This document shows positions 35,882 through 45,821 of a DNA stretch of 64,000 nt, piece by piece. Made by a program: the position numbers and the translations under genes. Under the pieces are notes generated by a model, which saw only the letters and a program-made list of their open reading frames with translations, had not been told where the DNA came from and searched no databases. The number at the start of each line of letters is the position of its first letter. The first letter of the stretch is position 1. Source of the DNA: MR-S7 sp000400995 (GTDB taxonomy: Bacteria; Pseudomonadota; Gammaproteobacteria; Burkholderiales; Burkholderiaceae_C); assembly GCF_045291395.1 (NCBI RefSeq), contig NZ_CP152342.1:930001-994000 (forward strand). Direction: 5' to 3'.

Positions 35882-36011
35882 CCATGGCCCGGGGCGGGGT
35901 TAATCGCAGGGCCTGCCGGATTGAAAAGCCTAAAATGCGCCCCAAATGCCCTAGGACGCCGCCGTGACACTGTCGTGGCTGTCCATCCGTTTCTGAAATC
36001 TGGAGTTCCGC

Positions 36012-37931
36012 TTGAACAATCAGTGGTTTTCAAAAGTCGCCGTCTGGCTGGTCATCGCCATGGTGCTGTTCACGGTGTTCAAACAGTTCGACACCCGTGC
36101 CACCGCGGGCGCCGGAACCGTGGGCTATTCGGAATTCCTGGAAGAAGTGCGCAGCAACCGCATCAAGAGCGCCACCATTCAGGAAGGCCAGGGCGGCACC
36201 GAGATCGTCGCCACGACCAACGACGATCGCAAGATCCGCACCACGGCCACCTACCTGGACCGCGGCCTCGTGGGCGACCTGATCAACAACAACGTCAAGT
36301 TCGACGTCAAGCCGCGCGAGGAAGGCTCGCTGCTCATGACCCTGCTCGTGAGCTGGGGCCCGATGCTGCTCTTGATCGGCGTGTGGGTCTACTTCATGCG
36401 CCAGATGCAGGGCGGCGGCAAGGGCGGCGCGTTCAGCTTCGGCAAGTCCAAGGCGCGCATGCTCGACGAGAACAACAACACCGTCACCTTCGCCGACGTC
36501 GCGGGCTGCGACGAGGCCAAGGAAGAGGTGAAGGAAGTCGTCGATTTCCTGAAGGACCCGCAGAAATTCCAGAAGCTCGGCGGCCGCATTCCGCGCGGCC
36601 TGCTGCTGGTCGGCCCTCCGGGCACCGGCAAGACGTTGCTGGCCAAGTCCATCGCGGGCGAGGCCAAGGTGCCGTTCTTCTCGATCTCCGGCTCCGATTT
36701 CGTGGAAATGTTCGTCGGCGTGGGCGCGGCCCGCGTGCGCGACATGTTCGAGAACGCCAAGAAGAACGCCCCCTGCATCATCTTCATCGATGAAATCGAT
36801 GCCGTGGGCCGCCAGCGCGGCGCGGGCCTGGGCGGCGGCAACGACGAGCGCGAGCAGACGCTGAACCAGATGCTCGTGGAGATGGACGGCTTCGAGACCA
36901 ACCTCGGCGTGATCGTCGTGGCTGCGACCAACCGGCCCGACATCCTCGACGCGGCCCTGCTGCGTCCCGGCCGTTTCGACCGTCAGGTCTACGTGACGCT
37001 GCCCGACATCCGTGGACGCGAACAGATCCTGGGCGTGCACATGCGCAAGATTCCCGTGGGCCAGGACGTGAACCCCGGCATCATCGCGCGCGGCACGCCG
37101 GGCATGTCGGGCGCCGACCTCGCCAACCTCTGCAACGAGGCCGCCCTGATGGCCGCGCGCCGCAATGCGCGCACCGTGGAGATGCAGGACTTCGAGAAGG
37201 CCAAGGACAAGATCATCATGGGCCCCGAACGCAAGACCATGGTCATGCCCGAGGAGGAACGCCGCAACACGGCCTACCACGAGGCGGGCCACGCGCTGAT
37301 CGGCAAGCTGCTGCCCAAATGCGACCCGGTGCACAAGGTCACCATCATCCCGCGCGGCCGTGCGCTGGGCGTGACCATGAGCCTGCCCGAGAAGGACCGT
37401 TACTCCTACGACAAGGAGTACATGCTCAACCAGATCGCCATGCTCTTCGGCGGCCGCATCGCCGAGGAAGTGTTCATGCACCAGATGACCACGGGCGCTT
37501 CCAACGACTTCGAGCGCGCCACCAACCTGGCGCGCGACATGGTCATGAAGTACGGCATGAGCGAGGCCCTGGGCCCCATGGTCTATGCCGAGAACGAGGG
37601 CGAGGTGTTCCTGGGCCGCTCGGTCACCAAGACCACCAACATGAGCGAGCAGACCATGCAGAAGGTGGACGACGAGGTGCGCCGCATCATCGACGAGCAG
37701 TACGCACTGGCGCGCAAGCTCATCGAGGACAACCAGGACAAGATGCACGCCATGGCCAAGGCCATGCTGGAGTGGGAAACCATCGACGCCGAGCAGCTCG
37801 ACGACATCATGGCCGGCCGCGAGCCCCGTCCTCCGAAGGATTGGACACCGCGTACGCCGCCCTCCGGCGGCGACGGGACGAGCGGCGGCACGCCTGCCGT
37901 GAAGCCCGATCCCGCGCCTTCGGCGGCCTGA
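36012..37931 (+). CDS. ftsH: ATP-dependent zinc metalloprotease FtsH
   Basis: This 639-residue membrane protease has two membrane segments (VAVWLVIAMVLFTVF, LLMTLLVSWGPMLLLIGVWV) around a small periplasmic domain, then an AAA+ module (GPPGTGKTLLA, IIFIDEIDAVGRQRGAG, second region of homology RPGRFDRQV) and the zinc site HEAGH. It degrades misassembled membrane proteins and regulatory substrates. Translation begins at TTG 36012, with GGAG six bases before it. A terminator follows at 37951. Confidence 0.97.
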   Translation: MNNQWFSKVAVWLVIAMVLFTVFKQFDTRATAGAGTVGYSEFLEEVRSNRIKSATIQEGQGGTEIVATTNDDRKIRTTATYLDRGLVGDLINNNVKFDVKPREEGSLLMTLLVSWGPMLLLIGVWVYFMRQMQGGGKGGAFSFGKSKARMLDENNNTVTFADVAGCDEAKEEVKEVVDFLKDPQKFQKLGGRIPRGLLLVGPPGTGKTLLAKSIAGEAKVPFFSISGSDFVEMFVGVGAARVRDMFENAKKNAPCIIFIDEIDAVGRQRGAGLGGGNDEREQTLNQMLVEMDGFETNLGVIVVAATNRPDILDAALLRPGRFDRQVYVTLPDIRGREQILGVHMRKIPVGQDVNPGIIARGTPGMSGADLANLCNEAALMAARRNARTVEMQDFEKAKDKIIMGPERKTMVMPEEERRNTAYHEAGHALIGKLLPKCDPVHKVTIIPRGRALGVTMSLPEKDRYSYDKEYMLNQIAMLFGGRIAEEVFMHQMTTGASNDFERATNLARDMVMKYGMSEALGPMVYAENEGEVFLGRSVTKTTNMSEQTMQKVDDEVRRIIDEQYALARKLIEDNQDKMHAMAKAMLEWETIDAEQLDDIMAGREPRPPKDWTPRTPPSGGDGTSGGTPAVKPDPAPSAA

Positions 37932-37950
37932 TTCGCCGCAACACCATGGA

Positions 37951-37976
37951 AACGGGGCCTGCGCCCCGTTTTTCTT
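37951..37976 (+). terminator. Rho-independent terminator after ftsH
   Basis: AACGGGGC (37951-37958) pairs with GCCCCGTT (37963-37970), followed by TTTCTTT. It separates ftsH from folP. Confidence 0.85.
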
Positions 37977-37996
37977 TCCCTCCTTTTCCGACGACC

Positions 37997-38857
37997 ATGC
38001 TCTGGCAGACCTCCCGCTTCGCCGTGGACCTGGCGCGCCCGCAGGTCATGGGCATCGTCAACGCCACCCCCGACTCCTTTTCCGACGGCGGGCAGCATGC
38101 CGGCGCGGCGGCGGCGCTGCGGCACTGCGAGCAACTGCTGGAAGAGGGCGCCGACATCCTGGACATCGGCGGCGAATCCACGCGCCCCGGCAGCCCGGCC
38201 GTGCCTCTGCAGGAGGAACTGGCCCGCGTGCTGCCGGTGGTCGCCGGCGCCGTGCGGCTCGGCGTGCCCGTATCGGTCGATACCTACAAGCCCGAGGTGA
38301 TGCAGGCCGCGCTGAACCTGGGTGCCGACATCGTGAACGACATCTGGGCCCTGCGTCAGCCGGGCGCGGCCGAGGCAGTCGCGCGCCACCCCGCCTGCGG
38401 GGTGTGCCTCATGCACATGCACCGCGACCCGCAGACCATGCAGGCGGCACCCATGGAAGGCGACGTGGTGCCTCAGGTGCTATCGTTTCTGGAGCTGTCC
38501 GCGCAGTCCCTGCAATCGCTGGGGGTCGATAAGGCCCGCATCGTGCTGGACGGCGGCATCGGCTTCGGCAAGACGGTGGCGCAGAATTTCGCACTGCTCG
38601 CCCGCCAGCGCGAGCTGCTGGACCTGGGCTACCCGCTGCTGGCCGGCTGGTCGCGCAAGTCGTCGCTCGGCGCGGTCACCGGCCTGCCGGTCGAGGAGCG
38701 CCTCGTGCCCAGCGTCGCCGCCGCCGTGCTGGCGGTGGAGCGGGGCGCGCGCATCGTACGCGTGCACGACGTGCGCGCCACCGTGGCGGCGCTAGCCGTG
38801 TGGCGCGCCATGCAGCAAGAAGAACCTACGACAACGACACGAGGAGCCCTCCCATGA
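37997..38857 (+). CDS. folP: Dihydropteroate synthase
   Basis: This 286-residue enzyme joins p-aminobenzoate to dihydropterin diphosphate in folate synthesis and is the sulfonamide target. Seen are the pterin-binding VMGIVNATPDSFSDGG, DIGGESTRPGS, VSVDTYKPEV, GADIVNDIWALR, CLMHMH, DGGIGFGKT and GWSRKS. ATG 37997 lies after the ftsH terminator; the earlier in-frame ATG (37946) is inside that hairpin and is rejected. The stop overlaps the glmM start (ATGA). Confidence 0.96.
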   Translation: MLWQTSRFAVDLARPQVMGIVNATPDSFSDGGQHAGAAAALRHCEQLLEEGADILDIGGESTRPGSPAVPLQEELARVLPVVAGAVRLGVPVSVDTYKPEVMQAALNLGADIVNDIWALRQPGAAEAVARHPACGVCLMHMHRDPQTMQAAPMEGDVVPQVLSFLELSAQSLQSLGVDKARIVLDGGIGFGKTVAQNFALLARQRELLDLGYPLLAGWSRKSSLGAVTGLPVEERLVPSVAAAVLAVERGARIVRVHDVRATVAALAVWRAMQQEEPTTTTRGALP

Positions 38858-40188
38858 CACGCACCTACTTCGGCACCGACGGCATCCGCGGCACGGTGGG
38901 ACAGCCTCCCATCACGCCCGACTTCGTGCTGCGCCTGGGCCATGCGGTGGGGCGCGTGCTGCGCCGCACGCAGGAGCGGCCCACGGTGTTGATCGGCAAG
39001 GACACGCGGGTGTCCGGCTACATGCTGGAGAGCGCACTGGAGTCCGGCTTCAACTCCGCCGGGGTGGACGTGGTGCTGCTCGGGCCGCTGCCCACGCCCG
39101 GCGTGGCCTACCTCACGCGGGCGCAGCGCGCCAGCCTGGGAGCGGTCATCAGCGCCAGCCACAACCCCCATCCGGACAACGGCATCAAGTTCTTCAGCGC
39201 CCGGGGCACCAAGCTGCCCGATGCCTGGGAGGCGGAGGTGGAGGCCATGCTCGCGCAGCCGCCCGCGTGGGTGGACTCGGCCGCGCTGGGCAAGGCGCGC
39301 CGGCTCGACGACGCCGCAGGCCGCTACATCGAGTTCTGCAAGAGCACCTTCGCTTCGGATCTCACGCTGCGCGGCATCAAGATCGTGGTGGACGCAGCCC
39401 ATGGCGCGGCCTACCACATCGCGCCCAAGGTGTTCCACGAACTGGGCGCAGAGGTGATCGCCATCGGCTGCGCGCCGGACGGCTTCAACATCAACGACGG
39501 CGTGGGTGCCACGCACCCCGAGGCGCTGGTGCGCGCCGTGCGGGCCAACCATGCCGATTACGGCATCGCGCTGGACGGCGATGCCGACCGCCTGCAGATG
39601 GTGGACGCCACCGGGCGCCTGTACAACGGCGACGAGCTGCTCTACCTCATGGCCTCCGACCGCCTGGGCCGCGACGAACATGTGCCCGGCGTGGTCGGCA
39701 CGCTGATGACCAACATGGCCGTGGAGCAGGCCCTGGTGCGGCGCGGCGTGAAGTTCCTGCGCGCCAAGGTGGGCGACCGCTACGTGCTGGAGGAGCTGGC
39801 GCGCCAGCGCTGGCTGCTGGGCGGCGAGGGCTCGGGCCACCTGCTGGCGCTGGACCGCCACACCACCGGCGATGGGCTGGTGAGCGCGCTGCAGGTGCTG
39901 CAGGCCTGCGTGCGCAGCGAACGCACGCTGGCCGAGCTGCTGGCCGACGTGCCGCTGTTCCCGCAGGTGCTGCTCAACGTGCGCCTGGCGCCCAGCCAGG
40001 ACTGGAAGGCCAACCCCGTGCTGGCCCAGGCCATCCGCGACGTGGAGGCCGAGCTGGGCGACCACGGCCGCGTGCTGGTGCGCGCCAGCGGCACCGAGCC
40101 GCTGCTGCGCGTCATGGTGGAGGCGCGCGACGGTGCGCAGGCCAGCCGGTGTGCTCAGCGCCTGGCCGATGCGGCAAAAGCCGGTTGA
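38854..40188 (+). CDS. glmM: Phosphoglucosamine mutase
   Basis: This 444-residue phosphohexomutase converts glucosamine-6-phosphate to glucosamine-1-phosphate for peptidoglycan and LPS. The four family motifs are present: TYFGTDGIRGT, the phosphoserine loop GAVISASHNPHPDNG, the metal-binding DGDADRL and sugar-binding GGEGSGH, plus the phosphate-binding RASGTEPLLRVM. Start ATG 38854 (GAGGAG upstream) overlaps the folP stop. Confidence 0.97.
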   Translation: MTRTYFGTDGIRGTVGQPPITPDFVLRLGHAVGRVLRRTQERPTVLIGKDTRVSGYMLESALESGFNSAGVDVVLLGPLPTPGVAYLTRAQRASLGAVISASHNPHPDNGIKFFSARGTKLPDAWEAEVEAMLAQPPAWVDSAALGKARRLDDAAGRYIEFCKSTFASDLTLRGIKIVVDAAHGAAYHIAPKVFHELGAEVIAIGCAPDGFNINDGVGATHPEALVRAVRANHADYGIALDGDADRLQMVDATGRLYNGDELLYLMASDRLGRDEHVPGVVGTLMTNMAVEQALVRRGVKFLRAKVGDRYVLEELARQRWLLGGEGSGHLLALDRHTTGDGLVSALQVLQACVRSERTLAELLADVPLFPQVLLNVRLAPSQDWKANPVLAQAIRDVEAELGDHGRVLVRASGTEPLLRVMVEARDGAQASRCAQRLADAAKAG

Positions 40189-40257
40189 TGTATCGCTCCT
40201 GAAAAGTGAGCTGTTTGCGCTTGCTGGATAAGCGCTAGAGGCCGATTTGGCTTGGAT
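40189..40257 (+). repeat. Dispersed hairpin repeat, copy 3
   Basis: The core GCGCTT-N7-AAGCGC lies at 40217-40235 between the convergent glmM and EAL genes, followed by TAGAGGCCGATTTGG. It could act as a shared terminator. Confidence 0.8.
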
Positions 40258-42480
40258 TCAGCCGCGCCGCTGGAGCAGGTAGCTCTCCACGTTGGCGGCC
40301 GGCAGCGGCGGGCTGAAGTAGTAGCCCTGGGCCTCGTCGCAGCCCTGGCTGCGCAGGTAGGCCAGCTGGTCTGCCGTCTCCACCCCTTCGGCCGTGGTGC
40401 GCATGCCCAGGGCCTGGGCCATGCGGATGATGGCGCTGACGATGGCGCGGTCGTTGCCGTCGTGGTCCAGGTCGCGCACGAAGGACTGGTCGATCTTCAG
40501 CTTGTAGAGCTGGAAGCGCTTGAGCTGGCTCAACGACGAATAGCCTGTGCCGAAATCGTCCATGGCCAGGCGCACGCCCTTGGCATGGAGCTGCTCCATG
40601 GTAGACATGGCCGAATGCGGATCGTCCACCGCCACGCCCTCGGTCAGCTCCAGCTCCAGCAGGTGGGCCGGCACCGAGAATTCCTGCAGCAGGCGGTCCA
40701 CCAGGTCCAGGAACTGGGGCTGGCGGAACTGCACGGCCGAGAGGTTGACCGCCATGGTCAGCCAGGGCATGCCCGCCGCGTGCCAGGCGGTGAGCTGGAC
40801 CAGTGCGGTGCGCAGCACCCATTCGCCGATCTGCAGGATCTGCCCGCTGTCCTCGGCCACGGGGATGAACTCTCCCGGCGACACCTGGCCCAGGTCGGGG
40901 TGGTTCCAGCGCAGCAGGGCCTCCACGCTGCGCACAGAGCCCGTGGCGATGGACACCTGAGGCTGGTAGTGCAGCGTGAACTGCCCGCGCTCCAGCGCGC
41001 GGCGCAGGGCGTTATCCAGCTGCAGCGCGCGCGTGGACTGGGCCTGCATCTCGGGCGTGAAGAAGCGGAAGGCGTTGCGCCCGTCGGCCTTCGCGCGGTA
41101 CATGGCCGTGTCCGCCGCCTGGATCAGCGTCTCGAAGTCGCTGCCGTGCTCGGGGAACAGCGAGATGCCCATCGAGGGTGCCACGCACAGCTCGTGGTGC
41201 GCGATCTGGAAGGGCTGGCGCGCCGCCTCCTGCACCTTGGCCGCCACGCGGGCCGCGCCCTGGGCGTTGGCGCCGGGCAGCAGCAGCACGAACTCGTCGC
41301 CGCCCAGGCGTGAGACCGTGTCGCGCTCGCGCACGATGCCGCGCAGGCGCTTGGCGATCTCCACCAGCAGCGCGTCGCCCACCCGGTGGCCCAGCGAATC
41401 GTTCACGTGCTTGAAGTTGTCCAGGTCCAGGAACATCACAGCCAGCGGGCTGCCGCTTTCCTGCGCGCGGCGGATGGCCTCCTGGCTGCGCTCGGCCAGC
41501 AGCACGCGGTTGGGCAGCCGGGTGAGCGCGTCGTAGTGCGCCAGCCAGTAGATGCGCTCCTGGTCCTGCTGGCGGTCGTGGATCTCGCGGTGCAGGTCGC
41601 GCACCGTCTCGCTCAGCTCGCGCGTGCGGTCGCGCACCTGCTGCTCCAGGTCGCCGTGCATCTGCGCCAGCGCGGCCTGGATGCGCAGGCGTTCGCTGAT
41701 GTCCATGGCGATCCAGATCGAGCCCTGGGCCACGTTCTGCGGGTCGATGGCCTTGCTGCGCACCTCGCATACGATGGCCCGACCGTCCTTGGCGCGCAGC
41801 GTCATCTCGCCCTCGAAGCTCAGGCCCTGGGCCAGGGGCGCGTAGCACTTGCGGCCGGCCTCCTCCCAGTCGGCGTCGCTCAGATACCAGCGCCGCGTGG
41901 ACAAGCCCAGCAACTCGCCCGGCGCGTAGCCCAGCATCTGCTCGAAATGGCGGTTGCAGCGCGTGAGGCGCCGCTCGCGCAGGAACACGATGCCCACCAT
42001 GGCGTGGTCGAACAGCACCTGCTTTTCCCGCAGGGCGGCATGGAGCAGGGCCTGGGAGCGCTTCTGCTCGTCGACGTCATCGACGATCCAGATCGAGCCT
42101 TCGGAGGTGTCCAGCGGGTTGATCAGCCGGCCCGTGAGGTGGGCCCAGAACAGCTGCCCGTTGCTGCGCCGCATCTGGCGCTCGGTGCGGAAGGCCTGCC
42201 CCTGCGACAGCACCGCGAAGGCGGCCCGCCCCAGTTCCCGGAAGGCGTCGCGGTTGGGATGCATGCCCTCGCTGCTGCGCCCCACGGCCTCGGCGGTGCA
42301 GGACAGCCCGAAGATTTCCGCATAGCGCTGGTTGCAGCGCACCACCACGCGGTGGCGGATGAAGACGATGCCCACCCCCGCGCTGTCCAGCAAGGTCTGC
42401 TGCTCGCGCAGGATGCGCTGCAACGCCATCGTGGAAGACTGCTCTGGCTCCAGCGCCAAGGCGTCCGGCAGGAGTGACAT
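40258..42480 (-). CDS. PAS-PAS-GGDEF-EAL signalling protein
   Basis: This 740-residue protein starts MSLLPDALALEPEQ. Two PAS domains follow at about 35-150 and 155-275. A coiled linker leads to a GGDEF domain with intact RLGGDEF at about 395 and an EAL domain with EALLRW, DDFGTGYSS and QGYYFSPPLP. Both catalytic motifs are intact, so it may make and degrade cyclic di-GMP. The longer start (TTG 42546) is disfavoured; no good Shine-Dalgarno exists for either. No membrane segment is seen, so a cytoplasmic sensor is likely. Confidence 0.9.
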   Translation of the reverse strand: MSLLPDALALEPEQSSTMALQRILREQQTLLDSAGVGIVFIRHRVVVRCNQRYAEIFGLSCTAEAVGRSSEGMHPNRDAFRELGRAAFAVLSQGQAFRTERQMRRSNGQLFWAHLTGRLINPLDTSEGSIWIVDDVDEQKRSQALLHAALREKQVLFDHAMVGIVFLRERRLTRCNRHFEQMLGYAPGELLGLSTRRWYLSDADWEEAGRKCYAPLAQGLSFEGEMTLRAKDGRAIVCEVRSKAIDPQNVAQGSIWIAMDISERLRIQAALAQMHGDLEQQVRDRTRELSETVRDLHREIHDRQQDQERIYWLAHYDALTRLPNRVLLAERSQEAIRRAQESGSPLAVMFLDLDNFKHVNDSLGHRVGDALLVEIAKRLRGIVRERDTVSRLGGDEFVLLLPGANAQGAARVAAKVQEAARQPFQIAHHELCVAPSMGISLFPEHGSDFETLIQAADTAMYRAKADGRNAFRFFTPEMQAQSTRALQLDNALRRALERGQFTLHYQPQVSIATGSVRSVEALLRWNHPDLGQVSPGEFIPVAEDSGQILQIGEWVLRTALVQLTAWHAAGMPWLTMAVNLSAVQFRQPQFLDLVDRLLQEFSVPAHLLELELTEGVAVDDPHSAMSTMEQLHAKGVRLAMDDFGTGYSSLSQLKRFQLYKLKIDQSFVRDLDHDGNDRAIVSAIIRMAQALGMRTTAEGVETADQLAYLRSQGCDEAQGYYFSPPLPAANVESYLLQRRG

Positions 42481-42726
42481 GGACCGGGCGTCCGTGAAAA
42501 AGGAAAGGGATGGGGGAGGGTGGAGGAAAACATTAATTTGTACCAAATTGTTGCATCCGAGGCAAGAGGATTTACACCTTCCGCCGCGCGGCGCGGGCGG
42601 TCATCGAACGGACATGCGGCCGACACCGCCCTGTCACGCCCGCCCGGCACAGTCCCTGGCAAGAGGTGCGGGGCCTGGCGGACCGAGGGTCCGGGAGCGC
42701 CGGCCTTGCACACAAAGGAGTGCCGT

Positions 42727-43563
42727 ATGAGTGACTTGCCTAATCCCACCATGCCCCTGAGCCCCGTCAGCCTGCCCAGGGGGTCGCTTCACCGCCCATG
42801 CGGCACGCCGGGTCTGGGCGTCGGTGCGCAGCCGCACGGCGGCGTGGAGGTGGCGTGGGCGCGGCACCTCGATGAAGTCCGCGAAGCGCAGCGGCTGAGG
42901 TTCCAGGTCTTCGCCCGGGAGATGGGCGCGCGGCTGCAGACGCCGCTGCCCGGGCACGACGTGGACCTGTTCGACGACTACTGCGAGCACCTGCTGGTAC
43001 GCGACGCGGCATCGCGCCAGGTGGTCGGCACCTACCGGGTGCTCACGCCCGCGCAGGCGCGCCGCGTGGGCAGCACCTACAGCGACACCGAGTTCGACCT
43101 GACCCGCCTGCGCGGCCTGCGCGAGCGCATGGTGGAGCTGGGCCGCAGCTGCGTGCACGCGGAGCACCGCCAGGGCGGCGTGATCATGGCGCTGTGGGGC
43201 GCGCTGGCCGACTTCATGGTGCGCAACCGGCTCGACACCATGATCGGCTGCGCCAGCATTCCCATGCTGCACGGCGGCATCGTGAGCGGCGACGTGGCCG
43301 CCAGCCTCTGGCGGCAGCTGCGCCAGACGCACATGGCGCCCATCGAGTACCACGTGCTGCCGCGCCTGCCCCTGCCGGTGGAGCGGCTGGACGACAGCCT
43401 GCACGTCGAGCCCCCCGCGCTCATCAAGGGCTACCTGCGGCTGGGCACCAAGGTGCTGGGCGCCCCCGCGTGGGACCCGGATTTCAACACCGCCGACCTG
43501 CCCATGCTCATGCGCCTGGCGGACCTGCCGTCGCGCTACCGCCGGCATTTCCTGGGCCAGTGA
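42727..43563 (+). CDS. OlsB-like N-acyltransferase (GNAT, COG3176)
   Basis: This 278-residue protein matches the acyl-ACP-dependent acyltransferases that include ornithine-lipid enzyme OlsB. Seen are AQRLRFQVFAREMGA, DLFDDYCEHLLVRD, VGTYRVLTPAQA, DTEFDLTRLRGL, VELGRSCVHAEHRQGGVIMA and a C-terminal RLGTKVLGAPAWDPDFNTAD. ATG 42727 has AAGGAG seven bases upstream; upstream sequence in the same frame has no family similarity. Ornithine lipids replace phospholipids under phosphate limitation, and the Pho-regulated ppk follows, which suits that idea. Substrate is not proven. Confidence 0.82.
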   Translation: MSDLPNPTMPLSPVSLPRGSLHRPCGTPGLGVGAQPHGGVEVAWARHLDEVREAQRLRFQVFAREMGARLQTPLPGHDVDLFDDYCEHLLVRDAASRQVVGTYRVLTPAQARRVGSTYSDTEFDLTRLRGLRERMVELGRSCVHAEHRQGGVIMALWGALADFMVRNRLDTMIGCASIPMLHGGIVSGDVAASLWRQLRQTHMAPIEYHVLPRLPLPVERLDDSLHVEPPALIKGYLRLGTKVLGAPAWDPDFNTADLPMLMRLADLPSRYRRHFLGQ

Positions 43564-43603
43564 ACCGGCGCCCGGCGGCGTCCTGTATGACAAACAGAAG
43601 TCC

Positions 43604-43621
43604 GTGTCATGAAGCTGTCAC
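43604..43621 (+). promoter_or_regulatory. Pho box upstream of ppk1
   Basis: GTGTCAT-GAAG-CTGTCAC is two 7-bp half-sites spaced by 4 bp, very close to the CTGTCAT-N4-CTGTCAY Pho consensus. AATACT at 43632-43637 could be the -10. The ppk start (43668) lies downstream. Confidence 0.85.
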
Positions 43622-43667
43622 CAGAACGACCAATACTGGCGGCATCGCCCGTCCTCCGGTTTCCGAC

Positions 43668-45821
43668 ATGATGCCCCTGCTGCCCTCCTTGCCCTCCGCT
43701 GAACATGCCGTGGATGCCGAGGCGGGCGCGGGCCCCGTGGCGTCCAAGCCGGCCGTGCCCACCGCGCGCGTGGCTCTGCTGGACCGGGACCGCAGCATCC
43801 TCGCCTTCAACGAACGGGTGCTGGACTGGGCGGTGCGCGAGGACGTGCCGCTGCTCGAGCGCCTGCGCTACCTGTGCATCGTTTCGTCCAACCTCGACGA
43901 GTTCTTCGAAGTGCGGGCGGCGGCCCACCTCGGCGCGGCCCAGGAGGGCAGCGCCAAGGGCGGCTACAGCGCCGGTTCCTTCGCGGCGCTGGCGGCCCAG
44001 GCGCACGAGCTGGTGGCGCGCCAGTACGCGCTCTACAACGATTCGCTGGTCCCGGCGTTCGCGGCGCGCGGCATCCGCATCGTCTCCCACGGTGAGCGCA
44101 CGGCGGCGCAGCGGCGCTGGGTGCGTGAGTATTTCCGGCGCGAGGTGCGCCCGCTGCTGATCCCCGTGGGGCTGGACCCGGCGCACCCGTTCCCGCAGGT
44201 GGCCAACAAGTCGCTGAACTTCATCGTGCGCCTGCGCGGCGGCGACGCCTTCGGGCGCGAGAACGAGATCGCCATCGTCAAGGTGCCCCGGGCCCTGCCG
44301 CGGCTCATGCGGCTGCCCGCGCACGTGGCGCCGGCGGGCCTGCAGTTCGTCAGCCTGTCGAGCATCATCCGCACCCACCTGGCCGACCTGTTCCCGGGGC
44401 GGCAGGTGTATGAGTTCTCGCAGTTCCGCGTCACGCGCCACTCGGACCTGGCGGTGGACGAGGAGGACGTGCGCAATTTGCGCACCGCGCTGCGCCAGGG
44501 GCTGCAGCACCGCCACTACGGCCAGGCCGTGCGGCTGGAGGTGTCGGCCGGCTGCTCGCCTTTCTTGGCGGACTTCCTGCAGTCGCAGTTCGGGCTGCCG
44601 GCGGAGGCGCTGTACCGCGTGCACGGCCCCGTCAACCTGGTGCGGCTGGGGCAGCTCGTGGACCTCGTCAACGACCCGGCGCTGCTGTTCCCTCCGTGGC
44701 GGCCCGCGTGGCCCGCGCAGCTGCCGCAGGCCGGCGCCATCCTGGCGCGGCTGCGCCGGCGCGACCTGCTCATCCACCAGCCGTTCGAGAGCTTCGACGG
44801 CGTGCTGGCCTTCCTGCGCGAGGCCGTGGGCGACCCGCAGGTGCTGGCCATCAAGCAGACCATCTACCGCACCGGCGCCGATTCCGAGCTGATGGAGCTG
44901 CTGCGCGAGGCCGTGCGCCGCGGCAAGGAGGTGATGGCCGTGGTGGAACTGAAGGCCCGCTTCGACGAGGAGGCCAACATCAACTGGGCCGAGGCGCTGG
45001 AGTCCATCGGCGCGCAGGTGGTCTACGGCGTGGTGGGCCTCAAGACCCACGCCAAGATGCTGCTGGTGACCCGGCGCGAGGGCGGCGGCCTGCGCCGCTA
45101 CGGGCACCTGTCCACCGGCAACTACAACCCCCGCACCGCGCGCCTGTACACCGACCTGAGCTACCTCACCGCCGACGAGCAGACCACGGCCGACATGGAC
45201 GCGGTCTTCGACCACCTGGCCAACCAGAACCGCCTGCCGCAGCTGCGCCGGCTGGTGCTGGCCCCCTTCGACCTGCAGCGCCGCATGATCGAGAAGATCG
45301 ACGCCGCGGGGCTGGCGGCCGAGCGCGGCGAGGGCGGGCGCATCGTCGCCAAGATGAACGCGCTGACCGACGAGGCGCTGATCCACGCGCTGGTGCGCGC
45401 CGCCCGGCGCGGCGCCAGCGTGGACCTGATCGTGCGCGGTGCCTGCATGCTGCCGGCGCAGGTGCCCGGCGTGACCGACAACATCCGCGTGCGCTCCGTC
45501 ATCGGCCGCTTCCTGGAGCACACGCGGGTGTTCTATTTCCGCAGCGGCGTGCAGGAGGATCTGTACCTGTCCAGCGCCGACTGGATGAACCGCAACATGC
45601 TGCGCCGCGTGGAGATCGCCTGGCCCGTCACCGACCGCAAGCTGCGCCAGCGCATCATCGACGAGTGCCTGGTGGCCTACCTGCACGACGACCGCGACGC
45701 CTGGACGCTGCAGAGCGACGGCCGCTACACGCGCGCGCCGTGCGCCCTGGACGGCACGGGCGCGCAGAACGCGCTCATGGCGCGCTACGCGCCGCCGCCC
45801 CTAAACCACGGACAACCATGA
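43668..45821 (+). CDS. ppk1: Polyphosphate kinase 1
   Basis: This 717-residue kinase reversibly makes polyphosphate from ATP. Visible are the N-terminal LAFNERVLDWAV, the head region NLDEFFEVRA, the ATP site with phosphohistidine in GLKTHAKMLLV, HLSTGNYNPRTARLYTD, and the C-terminal SSADWMNRNMLRRVEI. A more upstream in-frame ATG (43587) is rejected, because it would place the Pho box inside the coding sequence. The stop overlaps sixA (ATGA). It is predicted to be induced by phosphate starvation through PhoB. Confidence 0.95.
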   Translation: MMPLLPSLPSAEHAVDAEAGAGPVASKPAVPTARVALLDRDRSILAFNERVLDWAVREDVPLLERLRYLCIVSSNLDEFFEVRAAAHLGAAQEGSAKGGYSAGSFAALAAQAHELVARQYALYNDSLVPAFAARGIRIVSHGERTAAQRRWVREYFRREVRPLLIPVGLDPAHPFPQVANKSLNFIVRLRGGDAFGRENEIAIVKVPRALPRLMRLPAHVAPAGLQFVSLSSIIRTHLADLFPGRQVYEFSQFRVTRHSDLAVDEEDVRNLRTALRQGLQHRHYGQAVRLEVSAGCSPFLADFLQSQFGLPAEALYRVHGPVNLVRLGQLVDLVNDPALLFPPWRPAWPAQLPQAGAILARLRRRDLLIHQPFESFDGVLAFLREAVGDPQVLAIKQTIYRTGADSELMELLREAVRRGKEVMAVVELKARFDEEANINWAEALESIGAQVVYGVVGLKTHAKMLLVTRREGGGLRRYGHLSTGNYNPRTARLYTDLSYLTADEQTTADMDAVFDHLANQNRLPQLRRLVLAPFDLQRRMIEKIDAAGLAAERGEGGRIVAKMNALTDEALIHALVRAARRGASVDLIVRGACMLPAQVPGVTDNIRVRSVIGRFLEHTRVFYFRSGVQEDLYLSSADWMNRNMLRRVEIAWPVTDRKLRQRIIDECLVAYLHDDRDAWTLQSDGRYTRAPCALDGTGAQNALMARYAPPPLNHGQP

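Noticed and set aside
36030..37748. A long leftward frame opposite ftsH
   Set aside because: It is the complement of conserved ftsH codons and has no start context or recognisable domain.
37946..37996. Earlier ATG for folP
   Set aside because: It lies within the ftsH terminator hairpin and adds residues unlike the family.
42520..42726. Upstream extension of the OlsB-like protein from an earlier start
   Set aside because: The extra 69 residues are unlike the family, while ATG 42727 has a strong AAGGAG site.
43587..43667. Earlier ATG for ppk1
   Set aside because: It would place the Pho box within the coding sequence; the start must lie downstream of the promoter.
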